Below, one piece after another: positions 9,140-18,024 of a stretch of 64,000 bases of DNA (position 1 is the stretch's first letter; every line of letters starts with the position of its first letter). The notes below the pieces were generated by a model. It had not been told where the DNA came from and did no database searches. It worked only from the letters and a program-made list of their open reading frames with translations. The stretch is from Candidatus Zixiibacteriota bacterium (lineage in GTDB: Bacteria > Zixibacteria > MSB-5A5 > GN15 > FEB-12): positions 41,868-105,867 of the forward strand of contig JAJRSF010000063.1 in assembly GCA_024278935.1 (NCBI GenBank), in the 5' to 3' direction. Made by a program: the position numbers and the translations under genes.

Positions 9140-9241
9140 ATTTGCTATAACTCTAAGAATGTGATGAAATTATAAAGAAAAATTCGTTCACAAGATTGTT
9201 GATAACTCTAGAAAATAGTATTAAAACATTTCTGTACTGGA

Positions 9242-9260
9242 TTCCGTGTCAAGCACGGAA
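9242..9260. repeat. Small hairpin repeat TTCCGTG-tcaag-CACGGAA
   Basis: A perfect 7-bp stem preceded by CTGGA. It resembles the widespread 'CTGGATTCC...GGAATG' class of intergenic palindromes in bacteria; that resemblance is from memory. Confidence 0.5.
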
Positions 9261-9287
9261 AGGAGTTCAAAAGAAAACCAATGGTTT

Positions 9288-9317
9288 AGCAGAACCGCTA
9301 AAAGGTTCTGCCCTACG
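9288..9317. repeat. Dispersed palindromic repeat, family A, copy 2 (inverted)
   Basis: GCAGAACC (9289-9296) pairs with GGTTCTGC (9304-9311) and is followed by CCTACG. Read on the minus strand it begins CGTAGGGCAGAACC, matching TGTAGGTCAGAACC of copy 1 at 7267 with differences that keep the stem paired. Confidence 0.65.
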
Positions 9318-9388
9318 AATTCTACTTAGTTTATAAAAGTAGGGGTGTTTCGTGAAACGCCCGTTTTAGTTTTATTAGAAATCTATAA

Positions 9389-10063
9389 TCAATCTATTGG
9401 GAGAGGGAAGATGACGCCGATTGCGTAGCTGTTGAAGCGGGCGGTTTGTCCTACTTTGGTCACGCCAACACTCGGTTCAAAATTTAAGGTATGATGTAAA
9501 TTTAAGACATGATCATAAGTGAACTCAAACGACAACCCCCAACTCGGCGTGAAGAATAAATCGGTGCCGATAATACCACGCCATCCGACTCGCAGTTGTG
9601 TTTGGTTATCTTCGGCGAGGGGGTCTTCATCAAGAAAATTATCTCTGACTTCTAAAAGTGTTTGCGTATTAAAAAGGTAAAGTCCACCGGCGATACCAAC
9701 TTTGGGACGGAAAAAAGAATTTTTACTATCAGAACCAAGCATCGTTCCTACATGCAGAGCAACAGAGTATTCTGAAATTTTTTCGGTGGCATCGAGAAAA
9801 AAGAATCCATCGCTGAGCAAGACATCTCTTTCGGTCTCTTTAAAAAACGAGCCGCTTAAATCAGCAAAACCAGACAGAGCTTTAAAGGCATTCATATGCG
9901 AAATGATTCTGATATTTCCATAAAAGCCATTATCGGTGTATTTGTTAAATGTCCCTTGTGGGAAAGTCATGCCTGTGTGTATCGACCATTCATGCATCGG
10001 TTCAGCTTGAGATTGTGATGATACTGCAAAGCAAAGTAAAAGTAATATGCACAATTTTTTCAT
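9389..10063 (-). CDS. Predicted outer-membrane beta-barrel protein
   Basis: With the start at the internal ATG (10061-10063) the protein is 224 residues and begins with a clear signal peptide, MKKLCILLLLCFAVSSQSQA. Upstream codons to 10168 stay open but lack a signal and lie before an AGGA ribosome site, so they are excluded. The mature part alternates polar and aromatic residues in strand-like blocks and ends ARFNSYAIGVIFPLPID, consistent with a porin-like barrel. It is divergent from tatC and flanked by repeats. Exact family not recognised. Confidence 0.65.
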   Translation of the reverse strand: MKKLCILLLLCFAVSSQSQAEPMHEWSIHTGMTFPQGTFNKYTDNGFYGNIRIISHMNAFKALSGFADLSGSFFKETERDVLLSDGFFFLDATEKISEYSVALHVGTMLGSDSKNSFFRPKVGIAGGLYLFNTQTLLEVRDNFLDEDPLAEDNQTQLRVGWRGIIGTDLFFTPSWGLSFEFTYDHVLNLHHTLNFEPSVGVTKVGQTARFNSYAIGVIFPLPID

Positions 10064-10182
10064 TTTAAAATTCCTATTTGAATTTAATTCCTGAGATGTT
10101 TTAATATACGGAAAAGAAGAAGATTTGTTATTTGTTTTTATCAAAAGAAATATTGTCGGGTTTCTCACAATTATATTTTATT

Positions 10183-10218
10183 GAATCAGCCTGCAGGCTG
10201 TTGGAACGCCGACCTACG
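10183..10218. repeat. Dispersed repeat, family B, copy 2
   Basis: GAATCAGCCTGCAGGCTG followed by TTGGAACGCCGACCTACG. See copy 1 at 8761. Both end in the GACCTAC box also used by family A on the opposite strand. Confidence 0.65.
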
Positions 10219-10230
10219 GAGGGGATTGAG

Positions 10231-10272
10231 CATACTTCGACTCCGCTCACAGCTTGCAAGCTGTTCAGTATG
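10231..10272. repeat. Nested palindrome
   Basis: An outer CATAC/GTATG pair (10231-10235, 10268-10272) encloses TTCGACTCCGCTC and a perfect 16-bp palindrome ACAGCTTGCAAGCTGT (10249-10264). Likely another dispersed intergenic element. Confidence 0.5.
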
Positions 10273-10296
10273 ACTTCTATTATATCAAGTCAAGTC

Positions 10297-10316
10297 TCAG
10301 GAAGACCTGACCTACG
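10297..10316. repeat. Short hairpin related to family A
   Basis: TCAGG-aaga-CCTGA followed by CCTACG. On the minus strand it reads CGTAGGTCAGG, the same opening as family A at 7267, with a shortened stem. Confidence 0.5.
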
Positions 10317-10388
10317 CTGTTTTAAGGGTAGGACAATAATATTTTTATCATTTGACAAAAGCTTACTTTTTTCTGACATTTGTATCCT

Positions 10389-11138
10389 ATGACTGAACAA
10401 GAACACGACAGATTAAAAGACGGGATTCTCAAAGAGAACAACTCTATGCCGTTTTTGCACCACTTAGAAGAGTTGAGATGGCGATTGATTAAATCGGTTC
10501 TCTCGGTGATTATCTGTGCCTTTGTTGCGTTCAATTTTGCCGAGTATCTCATTATCTTTATCAGACGACCGCTTGGTGATATCCAGCTCTATAATATTGC
10601 AGTGACCGGGACATTTTATGCTTATATAAAAGTTTCTCTTATAACCGGTCTACTTGTAGCTCTTCCGTATGTATTTTATCAGCTCTGGTCATTTATTGCT
10701 CCCGGGTTATATAAAAAAGAACGGCTGATGATTATTCCGTTGGTGCTGATTTCAACGATGCTCTTTTTAGTCGGGGCAGGTTTTTGTTTTGAATTTGTAC
10801 TGCCTGTCTCATTTGATTTATTAATCGGGTTCGGCGGTGGTCAGATTGAAAATACGATTACAATCGGCAGTTATATAAGTTTTGTCGGGTTGCTTCTTAT
10901 GGCTTTTGGCTTCGGCTTTCAGATGCCTCTGTTAAGTTACTTCTTAGCTAAAATAGGCGTTATAAACGCCCGGATGTTGTCAAAAGGTCGCAGATACGCG
11001 ATTGTTATTATTCTGGTTGTCGGGGCAATTATCACTCCTCCTGATGTATTTACCCAGTTTATGCTGGCAGGACCACTATATATTCTTTATGAAGTCTCTA
11101 TCATAATAGTCAGAATTACACAAAGAGATAAGAAATAA
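10389..11138 (+). CDS. tatC: Sec-independent protein translocase TatC
   Basis: 249 residues with six membrane segments, the usual TatC size. TatC is the twin-arginine signal receptor in the cytoplasmic membrane. Signature regions: MPFLHHLEELRWRLIKS at the N-terminus, PYVFYQLWSFIAPGLYKKER after helix 2, and the Pro-rich VVGAIITPPDVFTQ near the C-terminus. The ATG at 10389 is preferred to a TTG at 10380. TatA/B are not in the window. No strong ribosome site is visible. Confidence 0.95.
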   Translation: MTEQEHDRLKDGILKENNSMPFLHHLEELRWRLIKSVLSVIICAFVAFNFAEYLIIFIRRPLGDIQLYNIAVTGTFYAYIKVSLITGLLVALPYVFYQLWSFIAPGLYKKERLMIIPLVLISTMLFLVGAGFCFEFVLPVSFDLLIGFGGGQIENTITIGSYISFVGLLLMAFGFGFQMPLLSYFLAKIGVINARMLSKGRRYAIVIILVVGAIITPPDVFTQFMLAGPLYILYEVSIIIVRITQRDKK

Positions 11139-11204
11139 AGAGTTAATAGCTCAATTTGTGTTATTTCAACTAATATTCTTTCAACAACTTACTCTGAGTA
11201 TATG

Positions 11205-11232
11205 TTGACAAAATCGAAATAATTGATACATT
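11205..11232 (+). promoter_or_regulatory. Probable sigma-70 promoter upstream of the DUF512 gene and der
   Basis: Perfect TTGACA at 11205-11210, a 16-base spacer and TACATT at 11227-11232. Predicted start near 11239, giving a leader of about 65 bases. Confidence 0.5.
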
Positions 11233-11305
11233 AGGGGACTCAAAAAGAGTAATGGTATTACTGTAAGAGTATTGCTATATCAATTATTAAGAACGTAAGG
11301 TTAGT

Positions 11306-12589
11306 ATGAAAATTTCAGCAGTAGAACCGGATTCACCACTATTTGGATATGTCCGTCCGGGCTACACAGTTAAATCAGTCAACGGGAAAGAGATTTTAGA
11401 CTCAATTGATTTCCGTTTTAAGACTACCGATGAACAGGTCTCTATTGTATTCGCCGATCCAAAAGGGGAAGAGATAGCTTTTGACTTTGAAGCATTTTAT
11501 GCTGATGATTTAGGGCTGACTTTGGATGACGGCAAAATTAAAGTTTGTCGCAATAGCTGTATTTTCTGTTTTGTGCATCAACAACCAAAAGGGATGCGCA
11601 AAGGGTTGTATATCAAAGATGAGGATTACCGTCTTTCGTTTACTCATGGAAATTTTGTGACTCTTTCAAATACAACGCAGGAAGATCTAGACCGAATTAT
11701 TGAACAACGCTTGTCGCCGATTTATATTTCGGTGCATGCATCAGACGATACCCTTCGTCGGTGTATGCTTAAAAATGAAAAGCTTGCTCCAATCATTCCG
11801 ACTATAAAATATTTGACTGACAATGGAATTGCGGTGCATACGCAAGTAGTGCTTTGCCCCGGCGTGAACGATGGCAAGTATTTGGAAAAAACTATCGACC
11901 AGCTTTCGGAGCTTTGTCCAAATGTTGAAACGCTGGCGGTTGTGCCTGTTGGGTTAACAAAGTATCGGGACCATCTTCCGAATTTACGAAATTACCGAGC
12001 CGATGAAGCTGCCGAGATAATTGATTTTATTGAGAAGAAACAAAAAGAAAATTTAAAGACGCTTGGTACACGATTTGTCTGGGCATCCGATGAGTTTTAT
12101 ATAGAGGCAAAACGATCACTTCCGCCACTGCATACCTATGAAGATATGTCGCAGTTTGAAAATGGTATCGGCATGGTGCGTGAGTTTATAACAATGTTTA
12201 ATTACCGTAAAGCAAAATTGAAATCATTGAAATCTGATAAGCGGGTTCTCTTCTTAACGGGACATTCCGCATATCCATTTTTATCAAAAGAGGTTTTGCC
12301 ATATATCCAAAATGAGCTAAAATTGAAACTTGAAATTGTCCCTGTTGAAAATCAGTTTTGGGGCAAGATGGTCACAGTCTCCGGTTTGTTGACCGGGCAG
12401 GATATGCTGAGGCAGGCACGGATTCGTCATGCAGAGTTTGATACTGTTGTGCTTCCGCCGAACTGTATTAATAACGATGATCTCTTTTTGGATAATTTAT
12501 CTTTAGCACAATTTAAGACAGCTTTGAATAAAGAAGTTGTTATCGGGCAGTATAATTTAGCAGAAACATTAAAAGAGGTGTTCAATTGA
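11306..12589 (+). CDS. PDZ/radical-SAM/DUF512 protein
   Basis: 427 residues. A PDZ-like segment (about 1-55) is followed by a radical-SAM-type region with Cys81, Cys85 and Cys88 in CRNSCIFC, the CxxxCxxC iron-sulfur pattern, and a C-terminal DUF512 domain. Genes of this architecture often sit next to der, as here; the Der TTG start overlaps this stop. The family has no firmly established reaction. The linkage to Der suggests a ribosome-related or cell-envelope role, which is inference. Confidence 0.85.
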   Translation: MKISAVEPDSPLFGYVRPGYTVKSVNGKEILDSIDFRFKTTDEQVSIVFADPKGEEIAFDFEAFYADDLGLTLDDGKIKVCRNSCIFCFVHQQPKGMRKGLYIKDEDYRLSFTHGNFVTLSNTTQEDLDRIIEQRLSPIYISVHASDDTLRRCMLKNEKLAPIIPTIKYLTDNGIAVHTQVVLCPGVNDGKYLEKTIDQLSELCPNVETLAVVPVGLTKYRDHLPNLRNYRADEAAEIIDFIEKKQKENLKTLGTRFVWASDEFYIEAKRSLPPLHTYEDMSQFENGIGMVREFITMFNYRKAKLKSLKSDKRVLFLTGHSAYPFLSKEVLPYIQNELKLKLEIVPVENQFWGKMVTVSGLLTGQDMLRQARIRHAEFDTVVLPPNCINNDDLFLDNLSLAQFKTALNKEVVIGQYNLAETLKEVFN

Positions 12590-13899
12590 AGATCCCTACC
12601 GTTGCAGTAATAGGTCGTCCAAATGTTGGCAAGTCATCATTGTTTAATCGGTTTTTACAGAAACGATTAGCCGTTGTCGACGCACAGCCGGGAGTGACTC
12701 GTGATCGAAATTATTCTATATGTGATTGGGCAGGGCAGGATTTTTATCTGGTAGATACCGGTGGAATTGTACCGGACTCATCGGACTTGATGGAAAAGCT
12801 GATTACCGATCAGACCGATTTTGCTATTCATGAATCCGATCTGATTCTCTTTGTTGTTGATGCCCAAGTCGGTATTGATTCTGTTGATATGAAAATTGCG
12901 AAGTCTCTTAAAAAAGAGAAAAAGAAATGTATTCTCGTTGCGAATAAAACTGATAATGCCGAAGCTGAAATGCAAATATATGAATTTATGAAACTTGGGC
13001 TTGGTGAACCGATGCCGGTATCTGCAACTGTTGGGCTTGGTGTTGGTGAACTTCTTGATGCACTCTCCGATGCTCTTTCAGAATTTAAAACAGATACAGT
13101 AGAACGCTCAAATGATATTCGTATTGCTTTAGTAGGTCGTCCAAATGTTGGGAAATCATCATTTATAAATAAACTGGTAGGGACTGACAGACTGATTGTT
13201 TCTCCAATCGCTGGGACTACCAGAGATTCTGTTGACACTCCTTTTGAATACGATGGTGATAAGTATACGCTGGTTGATACAGCCGGGCTTCGACGAAAAT
13301 ATAAAGTGCAGGAGTCTGTTGAGTTTTATACAACATTGCGGACCGACCGTGCTTTGGATAATTCCGATGTTACCCTTGTTCTCATTGATGCGACCGAAAA
13401 ACTGTCAAGTCAGGATCAACGGATTTTGGATAAGGTTACATCGATGCGTCGTCCTGTCATCATTGCGGTAAATAAATGGGACTTGATTGAAAAAGATACT
13501 TCGACTGCCGATGAATTCAGTCGTGATATTAAAGATATAATTTCTATGTATTCATATATTCCACTGATTTATATCTCAGCAAAAACAGGGCAGAGACTTG
13601 GCAAAGTTATCACGATGCTTAAGCATGTGCATGATGAAAATCAACGTCGGATTCCAACATCGGAGTTGAATGATTTCTTGGAACGGGTCACAAATCGGAC
13701 TCGTCCACCTGCTAGAAAAGGGAAGTATATACGGTTTTATTATATGACCCAGTCAGAAGTAGCTCCCCCGACGTTTATCTTTTTCTCGAATTTCCCTGAA
13801 CTAATTGATAAAGCGTATATAAACTTTCTCTCTAATCAAATTAGGCAAGAGTTTGGCTTTCAAGGGGTTTCGTTTCGGTTGAAATTTAAAAAACGTTAG
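12586..13899 (+). CDS. der: Ribosome biogenesis GTPase Der (EngA)
   Basis: 437 residues with the double-GTPase layout unique to Der. GRPNVGKSS P-loops occur near residues 9-17 and 182-190. Each half has a DTAG/DTGG G3 motif and an NKxD G4 motif (NKTD and NKWD), and a KH-like C-terminal domain follows (about 355-437). Der acts in late 50S subunit assembly. Translation starts at TTG (12586), eight bases after AAGAGG, and overlaps the upstream stop, indicating coupling. Confidence 0.96.
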   Translation: MKIPTVAVIGRPNVGKSSLFNRFLQKRLAVVDAQPGVTRDRNYSICDWAGQDFYLVDTGGIVPDSSDLMEKLITDQTDFAIHESDLILFVVDAQVGIDSVDMKIAKSLKKEKKKCILVANKTDNAEAEMQIYEFMKLGLGEPMPVSATVGLGVGELLDALSDALSEFKTDTVERSNDIRIALVGRPNVGKSSFINKLVGTDRLIVSPIAGTTRDSVDTPFEYDGDKYTLVDTAGLRRKYKVQESVEFYTTLRTDRALDNSDVTLVLIDATEKLSSQDQRILDKVTSMRRPVIIAVNKWDLIEKDTSTADEFSRDIKDIISMYSYIPLIYISAKTGQRLGKVITMLKHVHDENQRRIPTSELNDFLERVTNRTRPPARKGKYIRFYYMTQSEVAPPTFIFFSNFPELIDKAYINFLSNQIRQEFGFQGVSFRLKFKKR

Positions 13900-13980
13900 T
13901 TAATCCTCCTTAACGCTTTCATCCTCTACACATTTCTCCAGTAATAATATCGTTGTAAATATCATATTATTTTGATATCT

Positions 13981-13988
13981 GCCGATAG
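13981..13988 (+). promoter_or_regulatory. Possible sigma-28-type -10 element upstream of the SpoIIE gene
   Basis: GCCGATAG at 13981-13988 equals the -10 before motA and sits in the same context, ATCTGCCGATAGAT. The expected -35 (13962-13965, TCAT) is poor. If used, transcription would begin only a few bases before the ATG at 13998, giving a nearly leaderless message. No ribosome site is visible there, which agrees. Confidence 0.3.
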
Positions 13989-13997
13989 ATATCATCT

Positions 13998-15290
13998 ATG
14001 GAGACTCTAAACAGTTTAGAAAACAGATACGACGAATTGGAAGGTCGCTTTGCCGAGCAAAAGGCAAACTTAAAAGACCTCGCCATGATGGGAACTGTCA
14101 TTACATCGATTCATGAGATTCATGCTGTCTTATCGGTGGTGATGGAGATGTCGATTCGATTAGTCGATGGTGAAGTAGGCGGGATTCTTTTACATGAAAA
14201 TGATGAGTTAGTTGGGAAAGCATCATGGGGAGTGAATTACGATTTTTTGAAAACGTTGATGTATGAAGAAGATCAAACTTTGATTTCATACTGTCAGCAA
14301 AATCAAGAAACAATCATTTTGCAATCTCTGGGAGTTCGCTCTGAAGAGGGCATGGCAATAGAATCTATTATTTGTGCTCCGATTAAAACATCTGAAACTT
14401 GTTATGGTACGATAATCATCATCAATAAATCGGATGGTTCCGACTACACCGAAGATGATAAAGAAATGCTTGAGATGCTTTTAACATATGTTGCCGTCGC
14501 AATAGAAAATTCAATCTTAATGCAGGAGCGGTTAGCTACTCAAAAAATTGAACAAGAGATGGCAATAGCTAAACAGATTCAGGAAACGATTCTTCCACAA
14601 AATATAGATGAATTTGAAGGTGTCGAAATCGGTGCGGTATATTTTCCAGCTCGAGATGTTGGTGGTGATTTCTACGATGTTGTCAAATTAGAAGATAATA
14701 AATTTGTAATAATTATGGGCGATGTTTCAAACAAGGGTGTCCCTGCGGCGCTTGTTATGTCGGCTGTCTCGGCAATTATAAAATCTACTTTAAAACAAAA
14801 CAAAGATATTTCAATAGCAGAACTTGCTGAAACGACAAACACTTTGTTGTCCACTGAAATTATCAAAGAAAGAGAAATGTTTGTAACGCTCTTTTTCTGT
14901 AAGTATGATTTTGATGAGATGAAAATTACGTTTTGTAACGCCGGGCATCTTCCCGGTTTATTTTACGATATAGAAGAACATAAAGTTATTGAGTTGGCTG
15001 TTGGAGGACCTATTATCGGTCAATTTCCAGACATTCCATTTAAGCAAGGTGAGCAATCATTTAAGAAAGGTGATCGGTTATTTTTGTTTACCGATGGTCT
15101 TACTGAAGCTGCTGATGATAAAGGGCAGCTATTTGGAAGAGAAAGAGCTGAACTTGTTGTTTCAAACGAGTATCACCTTCCTCCAAAAGAATTTTGCTTA
15201 AAAGTCAAGGAATGGGTCGATCGGTTTACCGTAGGTTGTGCTGATGACATGGTTGATGATTTCACAATTATGCAGGTAAAGGCTGAATAA
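13998..15290 (+). CDS. GAF-SpoIIE (RsbU-like) serine phosphatase
   Basis: 430 residues. A short coiled coil precedes a GAF sensor domain (about 28-175), a linker helix and a PP2C/SpoIIE phosphatase domain (about 200-428). Metal-binding motifs are visible as ARDVGGDFYD, MGDVSNKGVPAALVM, GHLPGLFY and LFLFTDGLTEA. Such proteins dephosphorylate STAS anti-anti-sigma factors. The next two genes encode the matching kinase and STAS protein, completing a partner-switch set. The GAF ligand is unknown. First gene of a long run into the chemotaxis cluster. Confidence 0.9.
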   Translation: METLNSLENRYDELEGRFAEQKANLKDLAMMGTVITSIHEIHAVLSVVMEMSIRLVDGEVGGILLHENDELVGKASWGVNYDFLKTLMYEEDQTLISYCQQNQETIILQSLGVRSEEGMAIESIICAPIKTSETCYGTIIIINKSDGSDYTEDDKEMLEMLLTYVAVAIENSILMQERLATQKIEQEMAIAKQIQETILPQNIDEFEGVEIGAVYFPARDVGGDFYDVVKLEDNKFVIIMGDVSNKGVPAALVMSAVSAIIKSTLKQNKDISIAELAETTNTLLSTEIIKEREMFVTLFFCKYDFDEMKITFCNAGHLPGLFYDIEEHKVIELAVGGPIIGQFPDIPFKQGEQSFKKGDRLFLFTDGLTEAADDKGQLFGRERAELVVSNEYHLPPKEFCLKVKEWVDRFTVGCADDMVDDFTIMQVKAE

Positions 15291-15291
15291 A

Positions 15292-15714
15292 ATGGCAACA
15301 TACATATTCACATATGCATCTGTATTAGAATCTGAAGAAAGCATGCTTTCTGATTTAGCAAAAGTTCTGTCTGAGAATTCGATAGTCAATTCAGAACGAA
15401 ATGATTTTATGCTGATTATCTCAGAAGCGTTTACCAATGCTCTTTTGCATGGTAATCAAATGAACCCTAATAAGAACATATACTTACATATCGACATTAA
15501 ATCAAATCAGTTATCTGCCGACATAATTGATGAGGGCGAGCTAGGTTTAAGAGAAATTCAATCTAAAAAGCCTTCTGAATTATATGGAACTAATGGTCGT
15601 GGTGTTGATTTAATTCGACATTATTCCAGCCATGTAGATTTTACTGAAGCTGAAAATGGTGGGACAAAAGTCTCTATGGTTTTAGATAGAAAGTTAGAAA
15701 AAGTAACCTCATAA
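15292..15714 (+). CDS. RsbW-like serine kinase / anti-sigma factor
   Basis: 140 residues, a stand-alone HATPase_c_2 domain. The N-box IISEAFTNALLHGN, the DEGELG stretch and the GRGVDLI box are visible. Relatives bind a sigma factor or phosphorylate a STAS protein, depending on ATP. It begins one base after the SpoIIE stop. No sigma factor gene is adjacent, so its target may be a sigma factor elsewhere, the STAS protein alone, or a different effector such as the HEAT protein. Confidence 0.85.
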   Translation: MATYIFTYASVLESEESMLSDLAKVLSENSIVNSERNDFMLIISEAFTNALLHGNQMNPNKNIYLHIDIKSNQLSADIIDEGELGLREIQSKKPSELYGTNGRGVDLIRHYSSHVDFTEAENGGTKVSMVLDRKLEKVTS

Positions 15715-15737
15715 TAAATATCCTCTAGGAGGAAAAG

Positions 15738-16088
15738 ATGGAAATTACAAGAAAAGAAGAAAATTCAGTAGCGATTTTAAGTGTAAAAGGACGACTTGAT
15801 TTAGCAAGTGGTGCCAGCTTAAAAGATGAAGTAAAAGCATTGATGGAAAAAGAACAAATTATGATCCATTTGAATCTTGCTGAAGTTGATTTTATCAACT
15901 CATCCGGTTTAGGTGTTCTTGTTTCTATTATGAAAGATATCAGACTTCATAAAGGTCGCTTAACACTTTCTGACTTAGCTAGCTATGTGCAAGAGATTTT
16001 TGAGATTACTCAACTTTCACATATTTTTGAAATCTTTACATCAGAAAATGAAGCGGTTGCCTCGTACCAGACAGTTTCTGCCAGTTAA
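15738..16088 (+). CDS. STAS domain anti-anti-sigma factor-like protein
   Basis: 116 residues forming a single STAS domain. LNLAEVDFINSSGLGVLVS carries the serine normally phosphorylated in SpoIIAA/RsbV proteins. An AGGAGG site is directly upstream. Its position between the RsbW-like kinase and the HEAT protein makes it the switch component of the module. Confidence 0.9.
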   Translation: MEITRKEENSVAILSVKGRLDLASGASLKDEVKALMEKEQIMIHLNLAEVDFINSSGLGVLVSIMKDIRLHKGRLTLSDLASYVQEIFEITQLSHIFEIFTSENEAVASYQTVSAS

Positions 16089-16118
16089 TAATACAAACCT
16101 GAAAATGTTGGTGGATAT

Positions 16119-18023
16119 ATGAGTAATGTAATTGAAAGAATAGGTGAACTGCTTGAAAAACTGCAGTCTCCTGATTTCTATAATCGTGAAGAAGCTGTAA
16201 ACGAACTTGGATCTTTTCAGGAAGATGAAGCGGTTGCAGGGCTAGTTATGGCTTTAGAAGATAATGATTTAGGTATCCGTGAAATTGCCGCAGAAAATCT
16301 GGTAAAGATCAAAGGGGATACAGCGTCACAACTTCTTATTAAATTTTTAGGAAGTGAAGATATTGGAAGTAGAAACTTAGCATCTGAAATTCTTGTAAAA
16401 ATTGGCGATGATGCGGTTGAAGCTCTTATAAATGAACTAGAAAATGATGATCATGATATTCGTAAATTTGTCGTTGATATTGTAGGTCTTATAAAATCTA
16501 AAAAATCAGCACCTTATGTAAGTGGTAAATTACAAGACAGTAATATCAATGTTGTCTGTTCTGCCGCAGAAGCATTAGGTGAGATTGGCGATGCTGCATC
16601 AATAAAAAGTTTAATCCAAGCATACGATAATAATGAAGATATCAGACTGCAAGTTGTCGAAGCTTTGGGTAAGATTGGTGGAGAAGAAGCAATTGGATAT
16701 CTCTATGAATATTTAAATACTGACGACCCAATGATTTTATACGCTGGTATTGACGCAGTAGGAATCGTCGGGAATAAAGATTCAGTCAAACATTTATTAA
16801 AACATCTTGAGTCTACAGATGTTTCGATTGCTGAAGCTGCTATGTCGGCCATTGTTAATATTTCAATCGAGAATAAAGGTGCCATAGAGCAGGACCTTCC
16901 GCTTGATAAATTTTCAAGTTATCTTTTTGACGGTATTAAAAACAAAAATAAAAAATTAACAGAATTTACTCTTGCCCGCCTCAAACATTGGTATGGACAA
17001 GATATTCTCAATTCACTTTTGGAAGTACTTCACTATGTAGATGAAGAAGACCTTAAGTCGATAGTTACTATGCTTGGTGATATAGGTACTTCGGCTTCCG
17101 GTGCAATTATAAAACAATTCCCAAAAGCAAATTCTGAACTAAAAATAATATATCTGAACATCTTAAAGCAGTATGTCGATGGCAGTATCGCACAACAACT
17201 GCTCGTTTTTAAAAATGATACTGATCCTGAAGTTCGTCGAAATATCGCATTTGTTCTCGGTGTCTCCGGGGATCCATCGATGATTGACCCGCTCAAAGTT
17301 ATGACACAAGATAAAGTTGGTCATGTTCGGGCGGCAGCATATTCTGCTTTAGGTTGGTTCTGTGATGAATCTGATATGCAATTTTTGTTCGAAGGATTAA
17401 ATGATAAATATACTGATGTAAGAGATGCTGCGATGGGTGCCTTGATTTTACTTGGTCCGCAAGAAGTTGTCGCTCAATTTTTTGAGGACTTACATCATGC
17501 TGAAACTGAACGACAAAGAATTGCTGCAAATGCCTTAGGGCTGATCGGTGATCCGTCAGTGGTCAAACCATTGTTCCAGGCATTAAATCATCCGGAAAGT
17601 TCGATTCGTAAATCGGCTATCGATTCTCTTGCAAAAATTCGGGATATCGAAAATATCGATCCGCTTATGTTAGCCTTAAATGATGAGAAATCATCGGTTC
17701 GTAAATCTGCCTGTACAGCGATTGTTAGTATTAAAGGACAAGCTATCATTCCTGAGATTAGGTTCTTGCTAGACGATCAGGATATATGGGTTCGGTATCA
17801 TATGATTAATATTATTGGTAACTCCGGTAATGCTGATTATGGTGAATTTATTCAGATATTTATCGATGGCAATGAAGATATTTTAAAATTGGCAGCTATA
17901 AAATCGCTGACACAATTAGGTTGCAAGGATGCGATCTCCGAGATTTCTAAACTTCAAAATGATAAGAATCAAGATATCGTAAGTGCCGCAAAAGATGCAC
18001 TTGATAACTTGCAGGACGCATAA
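16119..18023 (+). CDS. HEAT-repeat scaffold protein
   Basis: 634 residues made almost entirely of PBS-lyase-type HEAT repeats of about 31 residues, for example EAVNELGSFQEDEAVAGLV, AAEALGEIGDAASIKSLIQA and ALGLIGDPSVVKPLFQAL. No signal peptide, membrane segment or catalytic domain is visible, so it should be a cytoplasmic superhelical scaffold. It lies between the partner-switch genes and a receiver protein that starts one base after its stop. This suggests it joins these signalling proteins physically; that role is inferred from position only. Confidence 0.85.
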   Translation: MSNVIERIGELLEKLQSPDFYNREEAVNELGSFQEDEAVAGLVMALEDNDLGIREIAAENLVKIKGDTASQLLIKFLGSEDIGSRNLASEILVKIGDDAVEALINELENDDHDIRKFVVDIVGLIKSKKSAPYVSGKLQDSNINVVCSAAEALGEIGDAASIKSLIQAYDNNEDIRLQVVEALGKIGGEEAIGYLYEYLNTDDPMILYAGIDAVGIVGNKDSVKHLLKHLESTDVSIAEAAMSAIVNISIENKGAIEQDLPLDKFSSYLFDGIKNKNKKLTEFTLARLKHWYGQDILNSLLEVLHYVDEEDLKSIVTMLGDIGTSASGAIIKQFPKANSELKIIYLNILKQYVDGSIAQQLLVFKNDTDPEVRRNIAFVLGVSGDPSMIDPLKVMTQDKVGHVRAAAYSALGWFCDESDMQFLFEGLNDKYTDVRDAAMGALILLGPQEVVAQFFEDLHHAETERQRIAANALGLIGDPSVVKPLFQALNHPESSIRKSAIDSLAKIRDIENIDPLMLALNDEKSSVRKSACTAIVSIKGQAIIPEIRFLLDDQDIWVRYHMINIIGNSGNADYGEFIQIFIDGNEDILKLAAIKSLTQLGCKDAISEISKLQNDKNQDIVSAAKDALDNLQDA

Positions 18024-18024
18024 A

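Larger units (their letters stand above)
8719..9388. other. 670-bp intergenic region rich in degenerate repeats
   Basis: No gene of normal length. It contains a CAGCCTGaaGGCTG hairpin directly after the nrdR stop, one family B repeat (8761-8800), a 31-codon frame at 9080-9175 built on two AAACGAACCCA repeats, a TTCCGTG/CACGGAA hairpin and a family A palindrome. The remaining sequence is AT-rich and shows nothing else. It reads as an accumulation site for short mobile or decaying repeats. Confidence 0.55.
10064..10388. other. Divergent intergenic region with repeats, upstream of tatC
   Basis: It holds a family B repeat (10183-10218), a nested palindrome (10231-10272) and a short family A-like hairpin (10297-10316). 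No gene is seen apart from the out-of-frame extension of the minus-strand protein. The tatC promoter must lie here, but no clear match was found. Confidence 0.5.
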
